Shown: positions 32,862-42,517, counted from the stretch's first letter. The stretch: 64,000 nucleotides of DNA from JAWOLE01 sp963815655 (GCA_963815655.1 CAWFHK010000001.1:3100001-3164000), one strand, 5' to 3'. The notes: generated from the sequence alone by a model not told the origin. Numbers and translations: made by a program.

Positions 32862-33821
32862 ATGCTCACTCTGACGCTCGAAGACTTCCGTCGGGCGCGC
32901 GCGCGCATCGCGCCGCACATCAAGCACACTCCACTGCTGACGTCGCGGCAGCTCTCCGCGCGCACGGGGCTGGATATCCGGATGAAGGCCGAGCTCTTCC
33001 AGCGCGTCGGGTCGTACAAGATCCGCGGGCCGCTCAACAAGTTCGCGCTCATGCCGGAAGAGCAGAAGAAACGCGGCGTCGTCTGCTCCTCGGCGGGGAA
33101 CCACGCGCAGGGGGTCGCGCTCGCCGCGAGAATCCACGGCATCCGGGCCGTCGTCTGCATGGCGGAGAACGCGACGCCGGCCAAGATCGCCGCGACCCGG
33201 GGGTACGGCGCCGAGGTGGTGCTGCACGGGACGATCTGGGACGAGGCCAACGAGAAGGCGAAGGAGTTGGTGCGCGAGCGGGGACTGACGTACGTCCACC
33301 CCTTCGACGACGAGGAGTTGATCGCCGGCCAGGGCACTCTCGGCCTCGAGATCGTCGAGGACTGGCCCGAGGTGGACGCCGTCGTCGTGCCGATCGGCGG
33401 CGGAGGCTTGATCTCCGGCGTCTCCATGGCGGTCAAGAGCCACAACCCGAAGATCCGCATGATCGGCGTCGAGTCCTCCGACGGCCCCGCGATGAAGAAG
33501 TCGATCGAGGCCGGGCATCTCGAGACGATCGACTGCAAGACCATCATCGACGGCCTGCGCGTGCGCCGCGTCGGCGAGATCAACTTCTCCGTGGTGCAGC
33601 GTTTCGTGGATGAGATCGTCGCTCTCCCCGACCGCGAGATCTTCGACGCGATGATCTGGATCATGGAGCGCTGCAAGCTCGTCGTCGAAGGCGCCGCGGC
33701 CGCGCCCGTCGCCGCGCTGCTCCACGGCCTGGTGAAACTCCCCGCCGGCACGCGCGTCGCGGTTGTCCTGTCGGGCGGCAACGTCAACCTCGACCAGTTG
33801 CGCGCCCTTCAATGGAACTGA
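32862..33821 (+). CDS. Threonine dehydratase (PLP fold type II)
   Basis: 319 residues. The PLP lysine lies in QRVGSYKIRGPLNKF. The phosphate-binding loop reads VCSSAGNHAQGVAL and the glycine loop VPIGGGGLISGV; the C-terminal SGGNVNLDQ closes the site. At this length it has no ACT regulatory domain, so it resembles catabolic threonine/serine dehydratases (TdcB) rather than the allosteric IlvA. It converts threonine to 2-oxobutyrate and ammonia. Confidence 0.91.
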   Translation: MLTLTLEDFRRARARIAPHIKHTPLLTSRQLSARTGLDIRMKAELFQRVGSYKIRGPLNKFALMPEEQKKRGVVCSSAGNHAQGVALAARIHGIRAVVCMAENATPAKIAATRGYGAEVVLHGTIWDEANEKAKELVRERGLTYVHPFDDEELIAGQGTLGLEIVEDWPEVDAVVVPIGGGGLISGVSMAVKSHNPKIRMIGVESSDGPAMKKSIEAGHLETIDCKTIIDGLRVRRVGEINFSVVQRFVDEIVALPDREIFDAMIWIMERCKLVVEGAAAAPVAALLHGLVKLPAGTRVAVVLSGGNVNLDQLRALQWN

Positions 33822-33899
33822 GTCCCCGGCTCCGCGGGGGCCAACGGCATTTCTCCTAGACGACAGCTCTCACCCGCCCCTCTCCCGCGGGCCAGCCGC

Positions 33900-33918
33900 G
33901 AGCTGATAGCTGATAGCT
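33900..33918. repeat. Heptamer repeat (AGCTGAT type)
   Basis: AGCTGAT occurs twice in tandem followed by AGCTT, in the short gap before glpK. Confidence 0.55.
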
Positions 33919-33928
33919 TCCGTCAAAC

Positions 33929-35431
33929 ATGTCCCTTCTCGCGGCCATTGACCAGGGGACCACCGGAACGCGCTGCTTCCTGTTCGATCTGGCCGGGCGC
34001 GTGGTCGCTTCCGCCTACCGCGAGCACGCGCAGTCGTTTCCGCATCCCGGCTGGGTCGAGCACAACGCTCTCGAGATCCGCGACAACGTGGACCGCGTCG
34101 TCGCCGAGGCGGTCGCCGCCGGGCCCCGCGAGCCGGTGATCGCACTCGGCGTGACGAACCAGCGCGAGACGGTCGTCCTCTGGGACGCGCGCTCGGGCCT
34201 CCCGATCGCGCCCGCGATCGTCTGGCAGGACACGCGCACAGACTCTGATTGCCGGGCCCTCATCGCCGGCGGCTTCGAACCGGACGTCACGGCGCGCACG
34301 GGGCTTCCCATTCGCACCTACTTCTCGGCGACCAAGATCCGCTGGCTCCTCGCCAACGTGCCGGAGGCCAGGTCCCTCGCGGCCTCGGGACGGCTGCGGA
34401 TCGGCACGATGGATTCCTGGGTGATCTGGAACCTGACAGGCGGTCCGCGCGGCGGCGCCTTCGTGACGGACCCGACCAACGCCTCGCGCACGCTCCTCTG
34501 CGCGCTCGCGACGCTCGCCTGGGACCCGGAGCTGCTCGGCCGCTTCGGAGTGCCGGCGGCGGCCCTGGCGCGGATCGCACCCTCCATCGCGGCGGAACCC
34601 TACGGCTGGACTCAATCCGACGGCCCGTTCGGCGCGCGGATCCCGGTGTGCGCGGATCTCGGCGACCAGCAGGCGGCCCTCTTCGGCCAGGCCTGCTTTC
34701 GCGCCGGAGAAGCGAAGAACACCTACGGCACCGGCTCTTTTCTGCTGCAGCACACCGGCGACACTCCCCCGGCGAGCCGCTCCGGCCTCCTCGCGACCGC
34801 GGCGGCCGCGCCCCCGGGCGAGCGCGCCTACGCGCTCGAAGGATCCGTCGCCGTCACGGGATCAGCCGTGCAGTGGCTCCGCGACGGCCTCGGCCTCGTC
34901 GCGTCCGCCGCGGAGACGGAGCCGATCGGGCGCTCGGTCCCCGACACCGGCGGCGTCTATTTCGTGCCGGCTTTCTCCGGTCTCTTCGCGCCGCACTGGG
35001 ACATGACCGCGCGCGGCACGATCGTGGGCCTGACGCGCTTCGCGACGCGCGCCCATCTCGTCCGCGCGACCCTCGAGGCGATTGCGTTCCAGAGCCGGGA
35101 GGTCCTCGAAGCCATGGCCTCCGACAGCGGCCGGACGCCGGAATCCCTCAGGGTGGACGGCGGCGCCACGGAGAACGACTTCCTCATGCAGCTCCAGGCC
35201 GACATCCTCGGAATCCCCGTCGTCCGCCCCGCCGTCCGCGAAACCACGGCCCTCGGCGCCGCCCAGGCCGCCGGCCTCGCCTGCGGCGCCTACACCTCCC
35301 TCACCGAGCTCTCGAGCCTCTGGCGCAAAGACCGCACCTTCAAGCCCGAGTGGACCGCCGACCGCCGCGAAGAGTCCTACCGCGCCTGGACGAGAGCCGT
35401 CCACCGCTCCCGCGGCTGGCTCGAGCCCTGA
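33929..35431 (+). CDS. glpK: Glycerol kinase
   Basis: 500 residues. FGGY-kinase hallmarks are LAAIDQGTTGTRCFLFD at the N-terminus, GVTNQRETVVLWD, PAIVWQDTRT, GTMDSWVIWNL, VTDPTNASRTLL, ADLGDQQAALFGQ, NTYGTGSFLLQHTG and the second signature VPAFSGLFAPHWDMTARGT with RVDGGATENDFLMQ. It phosphorylates glycerol to glycerol-3-phosphate with ATP. No glpF or glpD neighbours it. A deleted, frameshifted copy of its 3' part lies 2.4 kb downstream. Confidence 0.96.
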   Translation: MSLLAAIDQGTTGTRCFLFDLAGRVVASAYREHAQSFPHPGWVEHNALEIRDNVDRVVAEAVAAGPREPVIALGVTNQRETVVLWDARSGLPIAPAIVWQDTRTDSDCRALIAGGFEPDVTARTGLPIRTYFSATKIRWLLANVPEARSLAASGRLRIGTMDSWVIWNLTGGPRGGAFVTDPTNASRTLLCALATLAWDPELLGRFGVPAAALARIAPSIAAEPYGWTQSDGPFGARIPVCADLGDQQAALFGQACFRAGEAKNTYGTGSFLLQHTGDTPPASRSGLLATAAAAPPGERAYALEGSVAVTGSAVQWLRDGLGLVASAAETEPIGRSVPDTGGVYFVPAFSGLFAPHWDMTARGTIVGLTRFATRAHLVRATLEAIAFQSREVLEAMASDSGRTPESLRVDGGATENDFLMQLQADILGIPVVRPAVRETTALGAAQAAGLACGAYTSLTELSSLWRKDRTFKPEWTADRREESYRAWTRAVHRSRGWLEP

Positions 35432-35518
35432 TGATGCCAAGAATCCGGAGCACCCCCTGCCGGCCACGCCCATCCGCAAGTAGTACACCGACGCTCACCA
35501 CATCCTCGGGGGAGCCGG

Positions 35519-36868
35519 TCACCATTCTGGCAGCCAGCGTAGCCGGGAACGGCTCGCCGGATCGAGGACGATGAGCTCCGGCTTGCCCCTCAAGAGGCTT
35601 TCATCGGACAGCGACTGGATTGAACGTTGAGCCAGCGGAACGAATCGAGTCTCGAGGACCCCATTGTCCCTGGCGATGCCGAGCCATACGAGATAGGGGC
35701 CATCAGTGCGAACCGGATGCTGGGGAAAGGTGTTTCGCCCATCCAGAGTCACGAGGACGCCCGCCTCGCGCACGCCGGCGGACCGATACGCGGCGAACGT
35801 CGTCTCTATCTTTCCGACGAAGGCGTCGACGCCGTCCGCCTTGACCGGAAAAATCTCGGCGACGAGGACACCGCGAGCGCCGCTTGCCTCGTTGACGGGA
35901 TCCACAGCGGGGAGAACGGGGATGCCCCGGCCGGGGCTCCATGGCCGAAGCAGCAGGACGTTGTCGGAGTCGACCAGGCGATCGTTCATGGTCGAGGCGT
36001 GTTCTTTCCAGAGCGGTCCATAGTAGAAGGAGGCATTTCCGGTCCCGCGGGCATCCGTGTTCTTGAAGCCCCTGATCCAGGTGAAGACGGTCGGGTTCCC
36101 GCGCTCGAAGAACTGGCCGAAAGCGATCGCCCCGATCTGCTGAATGGCCTCAGGAAAGAAGCTCTCGAAGTAGCGCGCGAAGTTCTCCCGCTCTCCGTCT
36201 TTGATCTTGTAGCGGCGAAACTCGACGACCGGAAAGTCCTTCAGGTGCTCGATGGAGCCCGCCGATCTCGCCCCGCCGCTCGCATCGGAGCGCGTCATCT
36301 CCATCACCCAGTTCGTTTCCCACGTCTTGCCCCCGTCTGCCGAGAACGCCTGTTCCCAGTGGGGTGAAGCGGTGGTGGCGAGGGACCAGGTAAACCGAAC
36401 CCGAATGGGCCGGCCCTCGAACGTATCCGTTCCTTCGAAGATGCCCGTATCGCCCGAGAAGGTTCCGACCACAGGCGGATCCAGGACGCCCCGGCGGCTG
36501 TCGGCCCAGTAGATCGCCCACTGATTCGTTGCCCGGTTGAAGAAACGAAACGACATGGCGATGAAGCCGCCCGCGAAGTCCGTGCGGTACTCGTCTTCGT
36601 TGCGCAGGCCGCCGGGCAGCGAGTGGGCGACGCACGTCGACGCGAATTCGTCCCACTCGGTCGAGCCCTTGAGCCGCTCGCGCAAGCGCCGGTTATGAAT
36701 ACTCCACCGGCCCACCCAGAAATCGAAGTCGCGCGCTCGGTCTCCGCCACGCTCCGCTGCCTTCATCGGGACTGCCCCTTTCGTGTTCGGACGTTGTCCG
36801 CCTCTCTCCGCTGCCGTCAGCGCAAACAGCGAGAAACCGGCTGCCAGCGCCGTTGCGAACCTGCTCAT
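35519..36868 (-). CDS. Secreted DUF1579-like and NIPSNAP-domain protein
   Basis: 449 residues with a short signal peptide (MSRFATALAAGFSLFALTAA). Residues ~45-205 begin RDFDFWVGRWSIHNRRL and carry EGTDTFEGRPIRVRFTW, like the N-terminal domain of the protein at 24196-25134. From ~215 a NIPSNAP-type dimeric alpha/beta-barrel unit follows (FPVVEFRRYKIKDGERENFARYFESFFPEAIQQIG). A second, weaker one lies near 330-430. Function unknown. It is divergent from the WYL regulator with 61 bases between, so it may be that regulator's target. Confidence 0.78.
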   Translation of the reverse strand: MSRFATALAAGFSLFALTAAERGGQRPNTKGAVPMKAAERGGDRARDFDFWVGRWSIHNRRLRERLKGSTEWDEFASTCVAHSLPGGLRNEDEYRTDFAGGFIAMSFRFFNRATNQWAIYWADSRRGVLDPPVVGTFSGDTGIFEGTDTFEGRPIRVRFTWSLATTASPHWEQAFSADGGKTWETNWVMEMTRSDASGGARSAGSIEHLKDFPVVEFRRYKIKDGERENFARYFESFFPEAIQQIGAIAFGQFFERGNPTVFTWIRGFKNTDARGTGNASFYYGPLWKEHASTMNDRLVDSDNVLLLRPWSPGRGIPVLPAVDPVNEASGARGVLVAEIFPVKADGVDAFVGKIETTFAAYRSAGVREAGVLVTLDGRNTFPQHPVRTDGPYLVWLGIARDNGVLETRFVPLAQRSIQSLSDESLLRGKPELIVLDPASRSRLRWLPEW

Positions 36869-36929
36869 GGGGGTACGGTATGGAGCTAATAGGACGCTGC
36901 CGGCCCTAATTCGACCTAGACTGGTTCCG

Positions 36930-37952
36930 ATGACCTCCCCGACGACCCGCGTACTCGCGGTGCTCGAGCTGTTGCAGACGCACGGCAGGATGAGCGGCTC
37001 CGAGTTGTCGCGGCGCCTGGAAGTGGGCCGCCGCACGATCCGCCGCTACATAGCGAAGCTGGAGGAGCTCGGCATTCCGGTCACCGCCGAGCGGGGTCGC
37101 GACGGCGCGTACATGCTGGTGGCCGGCTACAAGCTGCCGCCGATGATGTTCACGGACGACGAGGCGCTGGCCGTGTCGGTCGGCTTGCTGGCGGCGCGGG
37201 GGCTCGGGCTCGCGGGAGCCGCAACCGCCGTCGCGAGCGCGCAGGCCAAGATCGAGCGCGTCATGCCCCTGAACCTCAAGAGTCGCGTGCGCGCTGTCAA
37301 CGAAACTGTGAGGCTCGACTTCTCCCGCCCTACGGCGCCCGACGACAACTCCGCGCTCGCCGAGCTCGCCGCCGCCGCCCAGCGTCAGGTGCGCGTCCGG
37401 CTCCGTTACAGTCCGCCGAAGCGCCCGGAAACCGAGCGGGACTTCGACCCTTACGGCCTCGCCTACCGGTTCGGTCGCTGGTACGTCGTCGGCATGTGCC
37501 ACCTTCGCCGCGGGCTGCGCTCCTTTCGTTTGGAATATGTCCAGTCCGTCCGACCCCTCGATGTCGGATTCGCCCGGCCGGCAGGGTTCGACTCGCTCGG
37601 CCACCTGAATTTCTCGTTCGCGACGTTGCCACGGGCCTATGCCGTCGAGGCGTTGCTGGAGACGGACATCATGACAGCCCGGCGCGCGCTGTTCCCCGCC
37701 GCCGGCTTGCTCGACTGCGTCGGCGACGGCGTCCTGCTGCACAGCCAGGTTGACGATCTCGACTGGTTCGCGCGCGAGCTCGCGCGCTTGCCGTTTCCGT
37801 TCCACGTCCGCAGGCCCGCAGCGTTGCGCAACGCGGTCGCGGCCCACGCCAAGCGGTTGCTCGGATGCGTTCAGGAGAGCAGATCCCGGACACCGGCGGC
37901 GTCTATTTCGTGCCGCCCTTCTCCGTCCTCGTCGCGCCGCACTGGGACATGA
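36930..37952 (+). CDS. HTH-WYL domain transcriptional regulator, altered C-terminus
   Basis: 340 residues as read. The N-terminal winged helix is VLAVLELLQTHGRMSGSELSRRLEVGRRTIRRYI, followed by VTAERGRDGAYMLVAGYKLPP. The WYL domain covers ~135-310 (RVRLRYSPPKRP, DFDPYGLAYRFGRWYVVGMC, FRLEYVQSV). The natural end is probably near AKRLLGC (about 37865). The last 28 residues (SRSRTPAASISC...) are the decayed glpK copy read in another frame, so the original stop was lost in a rearrangement. WYL regulators respond to nucleotides or small ligands. Confidence 0.87.
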   Translation: MTSPTTRVLAVLELLQTHGRMSGSELSRRLEVGRRTIRRYIAKLEELGIPVTAERGRDGAYMLVAGYKLPPMMFTDDEALAVSVGLLAARGLGLAGAATAVASAQAKIERVMPLNLKSRVRAVNETVRLDFSRPTAPDDNSALAELAAAAQRQVRVRLRYSPPKRPETERDFDPYGLAYRFGRWYVVGMCHLRRGLRSFRLEYVQSVRPLDVGFARPAGFDSLGHLNFSFATLPRAYAVEALLETDIMTARRALFPAAGLLDCVGDGVLLHSQVDDLDWFARELARLPFPFHVRRPAALRNAVAAHAKRLLGCVQESRSRTPAASISCRPSPSSSRRTGT

Positions 37953-38235
37953 CCGCCCGCGGCACGATCGTCGCCCTGACGCGCTTCGCGACCCGCGCCC
38001 ATCTCGTCCGCGCGACGCTCGAAGCGACTTCCCCATGCAGCTCCAGGCCGACGTCGTCGGAATCCCCGTCGTCCGCCCCGCCGTCCGCGGCGCCTACGCC
38101 TCTCTCGCCGACTTCTCGAGCCTCCGGCGCGAGGACCGCACCTTCGAGCCCGAGTGGACCGCCGACCGCCACGAGGCGGCGTACCGCGGCTGGTCCCGGG
38201 CCGTCCACCACTCCCGCGGCTGGCTCGAGCCCTGA
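37877..38235 (+). pseudogene. Deleted second copy of the 3' part of glpK
   Basis: The segment reads IPDTGGVYFVPPFSVLVAPH...LVRATLEA and then, in another frame, FPMQLQADVVGIPVVRPAVR...HHSRGWLEP, matching residues ~335-500 of the intact glycerol kinase at 33929-35431. Two internal deletions (roughly 100 and 45 bases) remove the REVLEAMASDSG part and the AAGLACG part. Nucleotide identity to the intact gene is visibly high. It cannot encode a functional kinase. Confidence 0.88.
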
Positions 38236-38398
38236 CGCGCTGACCGGCGAGACCGCCGTGCCTTCAACGACCGCAATCGTCACACACAATGCGCGTTGCG
38301 GGTTGTTCGAGCGGCCTGTAGAGTCGAAGAAGGAGGCAGCCATGCCCGACGCACTTCGGATCCCCGGTTTCCGCCTCCGCCATGGCTGAACGGATCCG

Positions 38399-38865
38399 AT
38401 GAGCGGGTCCTTGACTCCTTTTCCAGTCGTCGCGCGAATTGAGGACTTCGAGCCGGGGCAGCGGGCCAGCTTCCGCAAGACCTTCACGGACGAAGACGTC
38501 CGCGGTTCATCGAGATCACCGGGGACACGAACCCGCTCCATGTCGACGACGCGTTCGCGGCGGGGACGCGGTTCGGTCGCCGCGTCGTTCACGGGATGCT
38601 TTCGGCATCGCTCTTCTCGACGATGGTCGGGATGCTCCTTCCGGGGACCGGCGCGATCTACCGGTCGCAGACGCTCCGGTTTCTCCTGCCGGTTTACGTG
38701 GGCGACACCGTGATGGCGCATTTCGTCGTGCGCTCAGTCGACCGCGACAGGCATCGCCTGGAGATCGACGCCTGGATCGAGAACGCCGCCGGCCGGCGCG
38801 TCATCGAGGGGACCTGCGAAGCGGGGCTGCTTCGCAGGGAACGGGGCGAGGACGCGGCGAGATAG
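38399..38865 (+). pseudogene. MaoC-like (R)-enoyl-CoA hydratase, frameshifted
   Basis: The start reads MSGSLTPF...RIEDFEPGQRASFRKTFTDEDVR, then the frame is lost near 38500 and the family sequence resumes one frame over as RFIEITGDTNPLHVDDAFAA, RFGRRVVHGMLSASLF, LPGTGAIYRSQTLRFL and VGDTVMAHFVV. A single missing base around 38503 explains it. The hot-dog active-site region (DTNPLHVDD, VVHGML) is intact, so an assembly error is possible. Just upstream (38342-38389) a strong GGAGG precedes a 15-codon fragment, MPDALRIPGFRLRHG, perhaps another gene start cut short. Confidence 0.85.
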
Positions 38866-38878
38866 AGGAGGAGACGCG

Positions 38879-39190
38879 GTGGCAAGGAAAGCCGGATCGA
38901 AGAAGGAGAGAGCCCTCCCGGGATCGCTTGCCCGTTCCAACCCCCTGTCCGCGCTGCCGCCGTGGGACTCCTCTTCCGGCCTCCTGCACGTCGTGGTCGA
39001 TACTCCGAAAGGGAGCGCGGTCAAGTTCAAGTACGACCTGGCGAAGGGCTGCTACACGATCTCCCACATCCTCCCTCCGGGCGCCGTCTTCCCTTTCGAC
39101 TTCGGTTCCGTCCCTTCGACCTCGGCGGCCGACGGCGATCCCTTGGACGTCCTGATCCTGATGGAGGAGCCCTCCTTCGCCGGCTCCACG
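38879..39190 (+). pseudogene. Inorganic pyrophosphatase, truncated at the 3' end
   Basis: From a GTG with AGGAGGAG upstream, about 100 codons match the N-terminal half of a family I pyrophosphatase: VVVDTPKGSAVKFKYDLAKGCYTISHILPPG, FPFDFGSVPSTSAADGDPLDVLILMEEP. After EEPSFAG the similarity stops and the frame runs on into the antisense of the next gene. The DxxDxxD-containing second half with metal ligands is missing. Confidence 0.8.
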
Positions 39191-39403
39191 GCCGCGTCGG
39201 AAGATTCCGCCCGGCCTCCGAATCGCCCCGGACGCCCGCCGTCAGGAGGTGAGGCCCGGGAACGCACGCAGGCGGCCGCTCTCTGCCGATCGCATGCGGC
39301 GCGGGGAAGAGGCTGCGGGCGACGGCGAAGCGCCGCGGCCGTCGAGCGTGATCTGCATTGCGGCGAGGGCGACTGGCCGGACCGAACGAGCACCGGGATC
39401 TCG

Positions 39404-40441
39404 CTATCGAATCGGCACGGTCCGCGTCTCGCAGCGCGAGGCCGGTCCCGGCGAGACGAGGTCGGCGACGTGGAGCAGGAACACTCCGTTCGAGGTCCCC
39501 GCATAGAGGCGCTCCCCGGCCGGATCGAACGCCAGGCAAGTCACGTCCGTGCTGGAGAGCCCCTCGAGGACCGGCGCCCAGGACGTTCCCCCGTCCTGGC
39601 TGTGGAAGACCCCTCCGCCGTTGCTCGCCGCGAAGACCGATGCCGGGTCGGCGGGAGAGATCGCGAGCGCGGAGATCCTCCGCGACAGAAGCCCCGAGTT
39701 CGACGCGATCCAATCGGGCGCCGGAGAGACCACGTGACGATAGACGCCGAACTGCGCCAGTCCGACCAGGACATCCGCCGAGCCCGGAACCGGAGCCATC
39801 GCCTGGTGCGTGCTCGGCAGATTGTCGGGGAGCTGTTCGGACCAGCTGCCTCCCCCATCCGTGCTTCGAAAGAGGACGTTGGCCCACCCGGCGAAGAGCT
39901 CGCCGCCGCGAATCGCCAGGGTCGTCGCCCCGCCCGAGGGAATGGGAAGAGGCCGGGGGGACCAGGCGCCGGCGCCGTCGGTCGAACGATGGATCGACCC
40001 GGCCGTCTCGACGGCGACGTAGAGAGTCGCGGGATTCCCCGGGTCCAGGACGAGCGCGTCCACCTGAGAGTTCGCGAGGCCGGCGCTCGCGGGAAACCAG
40101 CTCGCGCCGCCGTTGGTGCTCTTGAAGACTCCCGCGTTGGAGCCGACATAGAGCGTCGAGGGTTGCGCGGGATCGATCGCGATCGCGGCCGCCCGGTCTC
40201 CCGTGTATCCGCCCGACGCGGGCGACCAGGTCGCCCCGCCGTCGATGGATTTCCACAGTCCCGCGAGCTCGGTGCCCGCATAGAGAGTTGCCGGGGCCGC
40301 CGGATCGACGGCGAGCGCGGTGACCGGCCGGCCGGCCATGTCTCTCGACGCCCACTGACCGAGCGCCGGAAACGAAATCGACAGGACCAGACCCGCAAGA
40401 CCGATCGCGCCGCGAACCACGCGATGAGACTGGACGCGCAT
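39404..40441 (-). CDS. Secreted BNR/VPS10-like beta-propeller protein
   Basis: 345 residues with a signal peptide (GAIGLAGLVLSISFPALGQ). At least six BNR-type repeats: LYAGTELAGLWKSIDGGATWSP, LYVGSNAGVFKSTNGGASWFP, LYVAVETAGSIHRSTDGAGAW, LFAGWANVLFRSTDGGGSW, VFAASNGGGVFHSQDGGTSW, LYAGTSNGVFLL. This is a sortilin-like or photosynthesis-factor-like propeller. No enzymatic residues are evident. Function unknown. Confidence 0.85.
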   Translation of the reverse strand: MRVQSHRVVRGAIGLAGLVLSISFPALGQWASRDMAGRPVTALAVDPAAPATLYAGTELAGLWKSIDGGATWSPASGGYTGDRAAAIAIDPAQPSTLYVGSNAGVFKSTNGGASWFPASAGLANSQVDALVLDPGNPATLYVAVETAGSIHRSTDGAGAWSPRPLPIPSGGATTLAIRGGELFAGWANVLFRSTDGGGSWSEQLPDNLPSTHQAMAPVPGSADVLVGLAQFGVYRHVVSPAPDWIASNSGLLSRRISALAISPADPASVFAASNGGGVFHSQDGGTSWAPVLEGLSSTDVTCLAFDPAGERLYAGTSNGVFLLHVADLVSPGPASRCETRTVPIR

Positions 40442-40526
40442 GGGGCCTCCGAAAATCAGGCGGGTTCGATTATTTCACCGAGGCCCCGTGCCGCGTCGGT
40501 GCGTGAGCGGGTCCCTCTTCCTCAGC

Positions 40527-41213
40527 TCATCCCAGCGCTTCCACCAGCGCGGCGCGGGCGAGCAGGCGCGTCGAATCGAGCGTCGGCAAGGGGGACTCCT
40601 CGGGTCGAACGAGCAGCGGGATCTCCGTGCACGCCAGGGCCACCGCGTCGCAGCCCCGCTCGCCGAGGCGGGCGATCACCCGGTTGTACGCCTGCCGCGA
40701 TCGATCGGTGAACACGCCATCGACGAGCTCCGCGAAGATGATGCGGTCCACGGTCTCGAAGTCCGGGGCCTCGGGCGTCACGGCGTCGATGCCGAGACGT
40801 CCGAGAGCGTCGGAGTACATCGTCCCCGCCATCGTGTAACGCGTGCCGAGAATGCCCAGCCGCCGGAAGCCGCGGCGCGACGCCTCCTCGCCTACCACGC
40901 GCGCGATGTGCAACCACGGCAGCGGCGTTGCCGCCTGGACGTGGTCCCACGCGAGGTGAGCGGAGTTGTCGGGGCAGATCGCGAAATCCGCGCCGGCGGT
41001 GGCGAGCAGCCGCGCGGACTCGAGCATGAAGCGGGCCACGCCGGCATAGTCGCCGGCGTCGAACGCCGGGAGCCAGCGGGCCATCGGGATCGAATCGAGC
41101 GTGATGCGCGGGTGATCGTTCTTGCCGACGAGAGTGAGCGCCTCGCGGCAGATCGCCCGATAGCAGAGCGCGGCGCCTTCGGCGCTGCACGCCACAATGC
41201 CGATGTGCTTCAC
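40527..41213 (-). CDS. Aspartate/glutamate racemase family protein
   Basis: 228 residues from a GTG start. The two catalytic cysteines lie in DFAICPDNSAHLAWD and VALACTEIPLLV, and the family opening is IGIVACSAEGAALCYRAI. LGILGTRYTMAG is also typical. It interconverts L- and D-amino acids, most likely aspartate. It stands alone between a propeller protein and a small membrane protein. Confidence 0.9.
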   Translation of the reverse strand: MKHIGIVACSAEGAALCYRAICREALTLVGKNDHPRITLDSIPMARWLPAFDAGDYAGVARFMLESARLLATAGADFAICPDNSAHLAWDHVQAATPLPWLHIARVVGEEASRRGFRRLGILGTRYTMAGTMYSDALGRLGIDAVTPEAPDFETVDRIIFAELVDGVFTDRSRQAYNRVIARLGERGCDAVALACTEIPLLVRPEESPLPTLDSTRLLARAALVEALG

Positions 41214-41300
41214 GGGACGAGTCTAACCGGCGAAGAGGACGCGGCGCGATCCGCCCCGCGTCACCGGTGCGCCGGCGCGCTCATCGGGTAACCTAACGGG

Positions 41301-41717
41301 ATGAAATGGAGGCTGCTGACTCCCGAGGAACGCGTCGGCCGGATCTCCCGCGCCATCCTCGCCCTCGGGTTCGCCGCCGCCGTCGTGATCTACCTGACCG
41401 CGCAGCCACCGTCGGAAAACCCCCTCGGCTATGACCCTCTGAACACCAAGAAGTACCTGCACGACCTGGAGCTCTACGGCGGGAAGGCGAACATCATCGC
41501 CGCCCAGTTCCGAGACTGGTTCGACAGCCTCTGGCACGGCAAGCCGCTGGCGTTCACCATCGTCGTGCTCGCCGCGATCGCGGCCGGCGCCTTCAAGTTC
41601 TTCGCGACGCCCCTGCCGCCCGACCCGGAGGCGCCCGACGTCGACGGATCGCCCGACCAACCCGCGCTTCCCGCCCGCCGGCTGCGCGCCGTCAATACGC
41701 CCATACGAAAAGACTGA
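41301..41717 (+). CDS. Small membrane protein of unknown function
   Basis: 138 residues with two hydrophobic segments (AILALGFAAAVVIYLTA and LAFTIVVLAAIAAGAFKFFA). The loop between holds NPLGYDPLNTKKYLHDLELYGGKANIIAAQFRDWFDSLWHG, a well-formed coding segment with a motif I have no name for. The C-terminal tail is Pro- and Asp-rich. Confidence 0.7.
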   Translation: MKWRLLTPEERVGRISRAILALGFAAAVVIYLTAQPPSENPLGYDPLNTKKYLHDLELYGGKANIIAAQFRDWFDSLWHGKPLAFTIVVLAAIAAGAFKFFATPLPPDPEAPDVDGSPDQPALPARRLRAVNTPIRKD

Positions 41718-41881
41718 TCCCCGTCCCTCGCAGACGTCCCCGGCATCCCGCTCCTGTCGCGGAGCATCGCCGACTGGGGTTGCTTCCAGCTAAGTTAGCG
41801 TGATTGACCGCGCAACGATTCGCCGGTGCCTCCCCGGACGAGGCTGACCATCGAGGGCGTGCGATGTGATGCGCGGGGGCA

Positions 41882-42517
41882 CTACTCGTAGGCGCGGGTG
41901 TTGACGGTCAAGCGGGTCAGGTAGACGGTCTCACAGCCGCCGGGACCTTCGTCCGAGCGCGAGACGCTCGTCTTCCAGTGGAACCCCTCATCGTCGATGC
42001 CGTCCACGTCCACGAGCCACCCCTCCAGGCGCACGTCGTCTCCCTTCCTCACGCAGGCGACCGCGCGGCGCAGCCGCGCCGACGCGGGGATGATGTGCGT
42101 GTTCGCCGTGTGTGTGACGATCGTGCCGCGGTCGAGGGTGCCGTCCGAAGTGCCCCAGAGATAGAAGCGGGTCAGCTGCGTGTAATGAATCCTCCCCGCG
42201 TAGGGCGGTGAGACGACCGGTCCCCACGCGAGGACCCAGTCCACGGGGATCAGCGCTCCCGCGGCACCCGCGCTGTAGGGCTCCTCGCTCATCACCCGCG
42301 CCGATTCGTCCCACTGGAACCGCGGCACGATCCGGTAACGCTTCCCGCGCGCCACGTGCTCGAACGGCTTCATGCCGGCGCCGGCCTGCACGGGCTCGCC
42401 TGCCACCGCCGGCAGCGCCGCCGACTCGTGGCGGAGCACCGCGAGAGTCAGCGGGCTCCGGAAGACGAAGCCAAGGACCGCTGCCGCCGCAACCACCGCC
42501 AACGTCCGACCCTTCAT
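41882..42517 (-). CDS. Exported protein of unknown function
   Basis: 211 residues with an N-terminal anchor or signal (MKGRTLAVVAAAAVLGFVF). The rest is soluble: FEHVARGKRYRIVPRFQWDESARVMSEEPY, VDWVLAWGPVV, YTQLTRFYLWGTSDG, HTANTHIIPASARLRRAVACVRKGDDVRLEGWLVDVDG, WKTSVSRSDEGPGGCETVYL. The C-terminal part resembles the fold seen in proteins of unknown function next to secretion genes, but I cannot assign a family. Confidence 0.7.
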   Translation of the reverse strand: MKGRTLAVVAAAAVLGFVFRSPLTLAVLRHESAALPAVAGEPVQAGAGMKPFEHVARGKRYRIVPRFQWDESARVMSEEPYSAGAAGALIPVDWVLAWGPVVSPPYAGRIHYTQLTRFYLWGTSDGTLDRGTIVTHTANTHIIPASARLRRAVACVRKGDDVRLEGWLVDVDGIDDEGFHWKTSVSRSDEGPGGCETVYLTRLTVNTRAYE

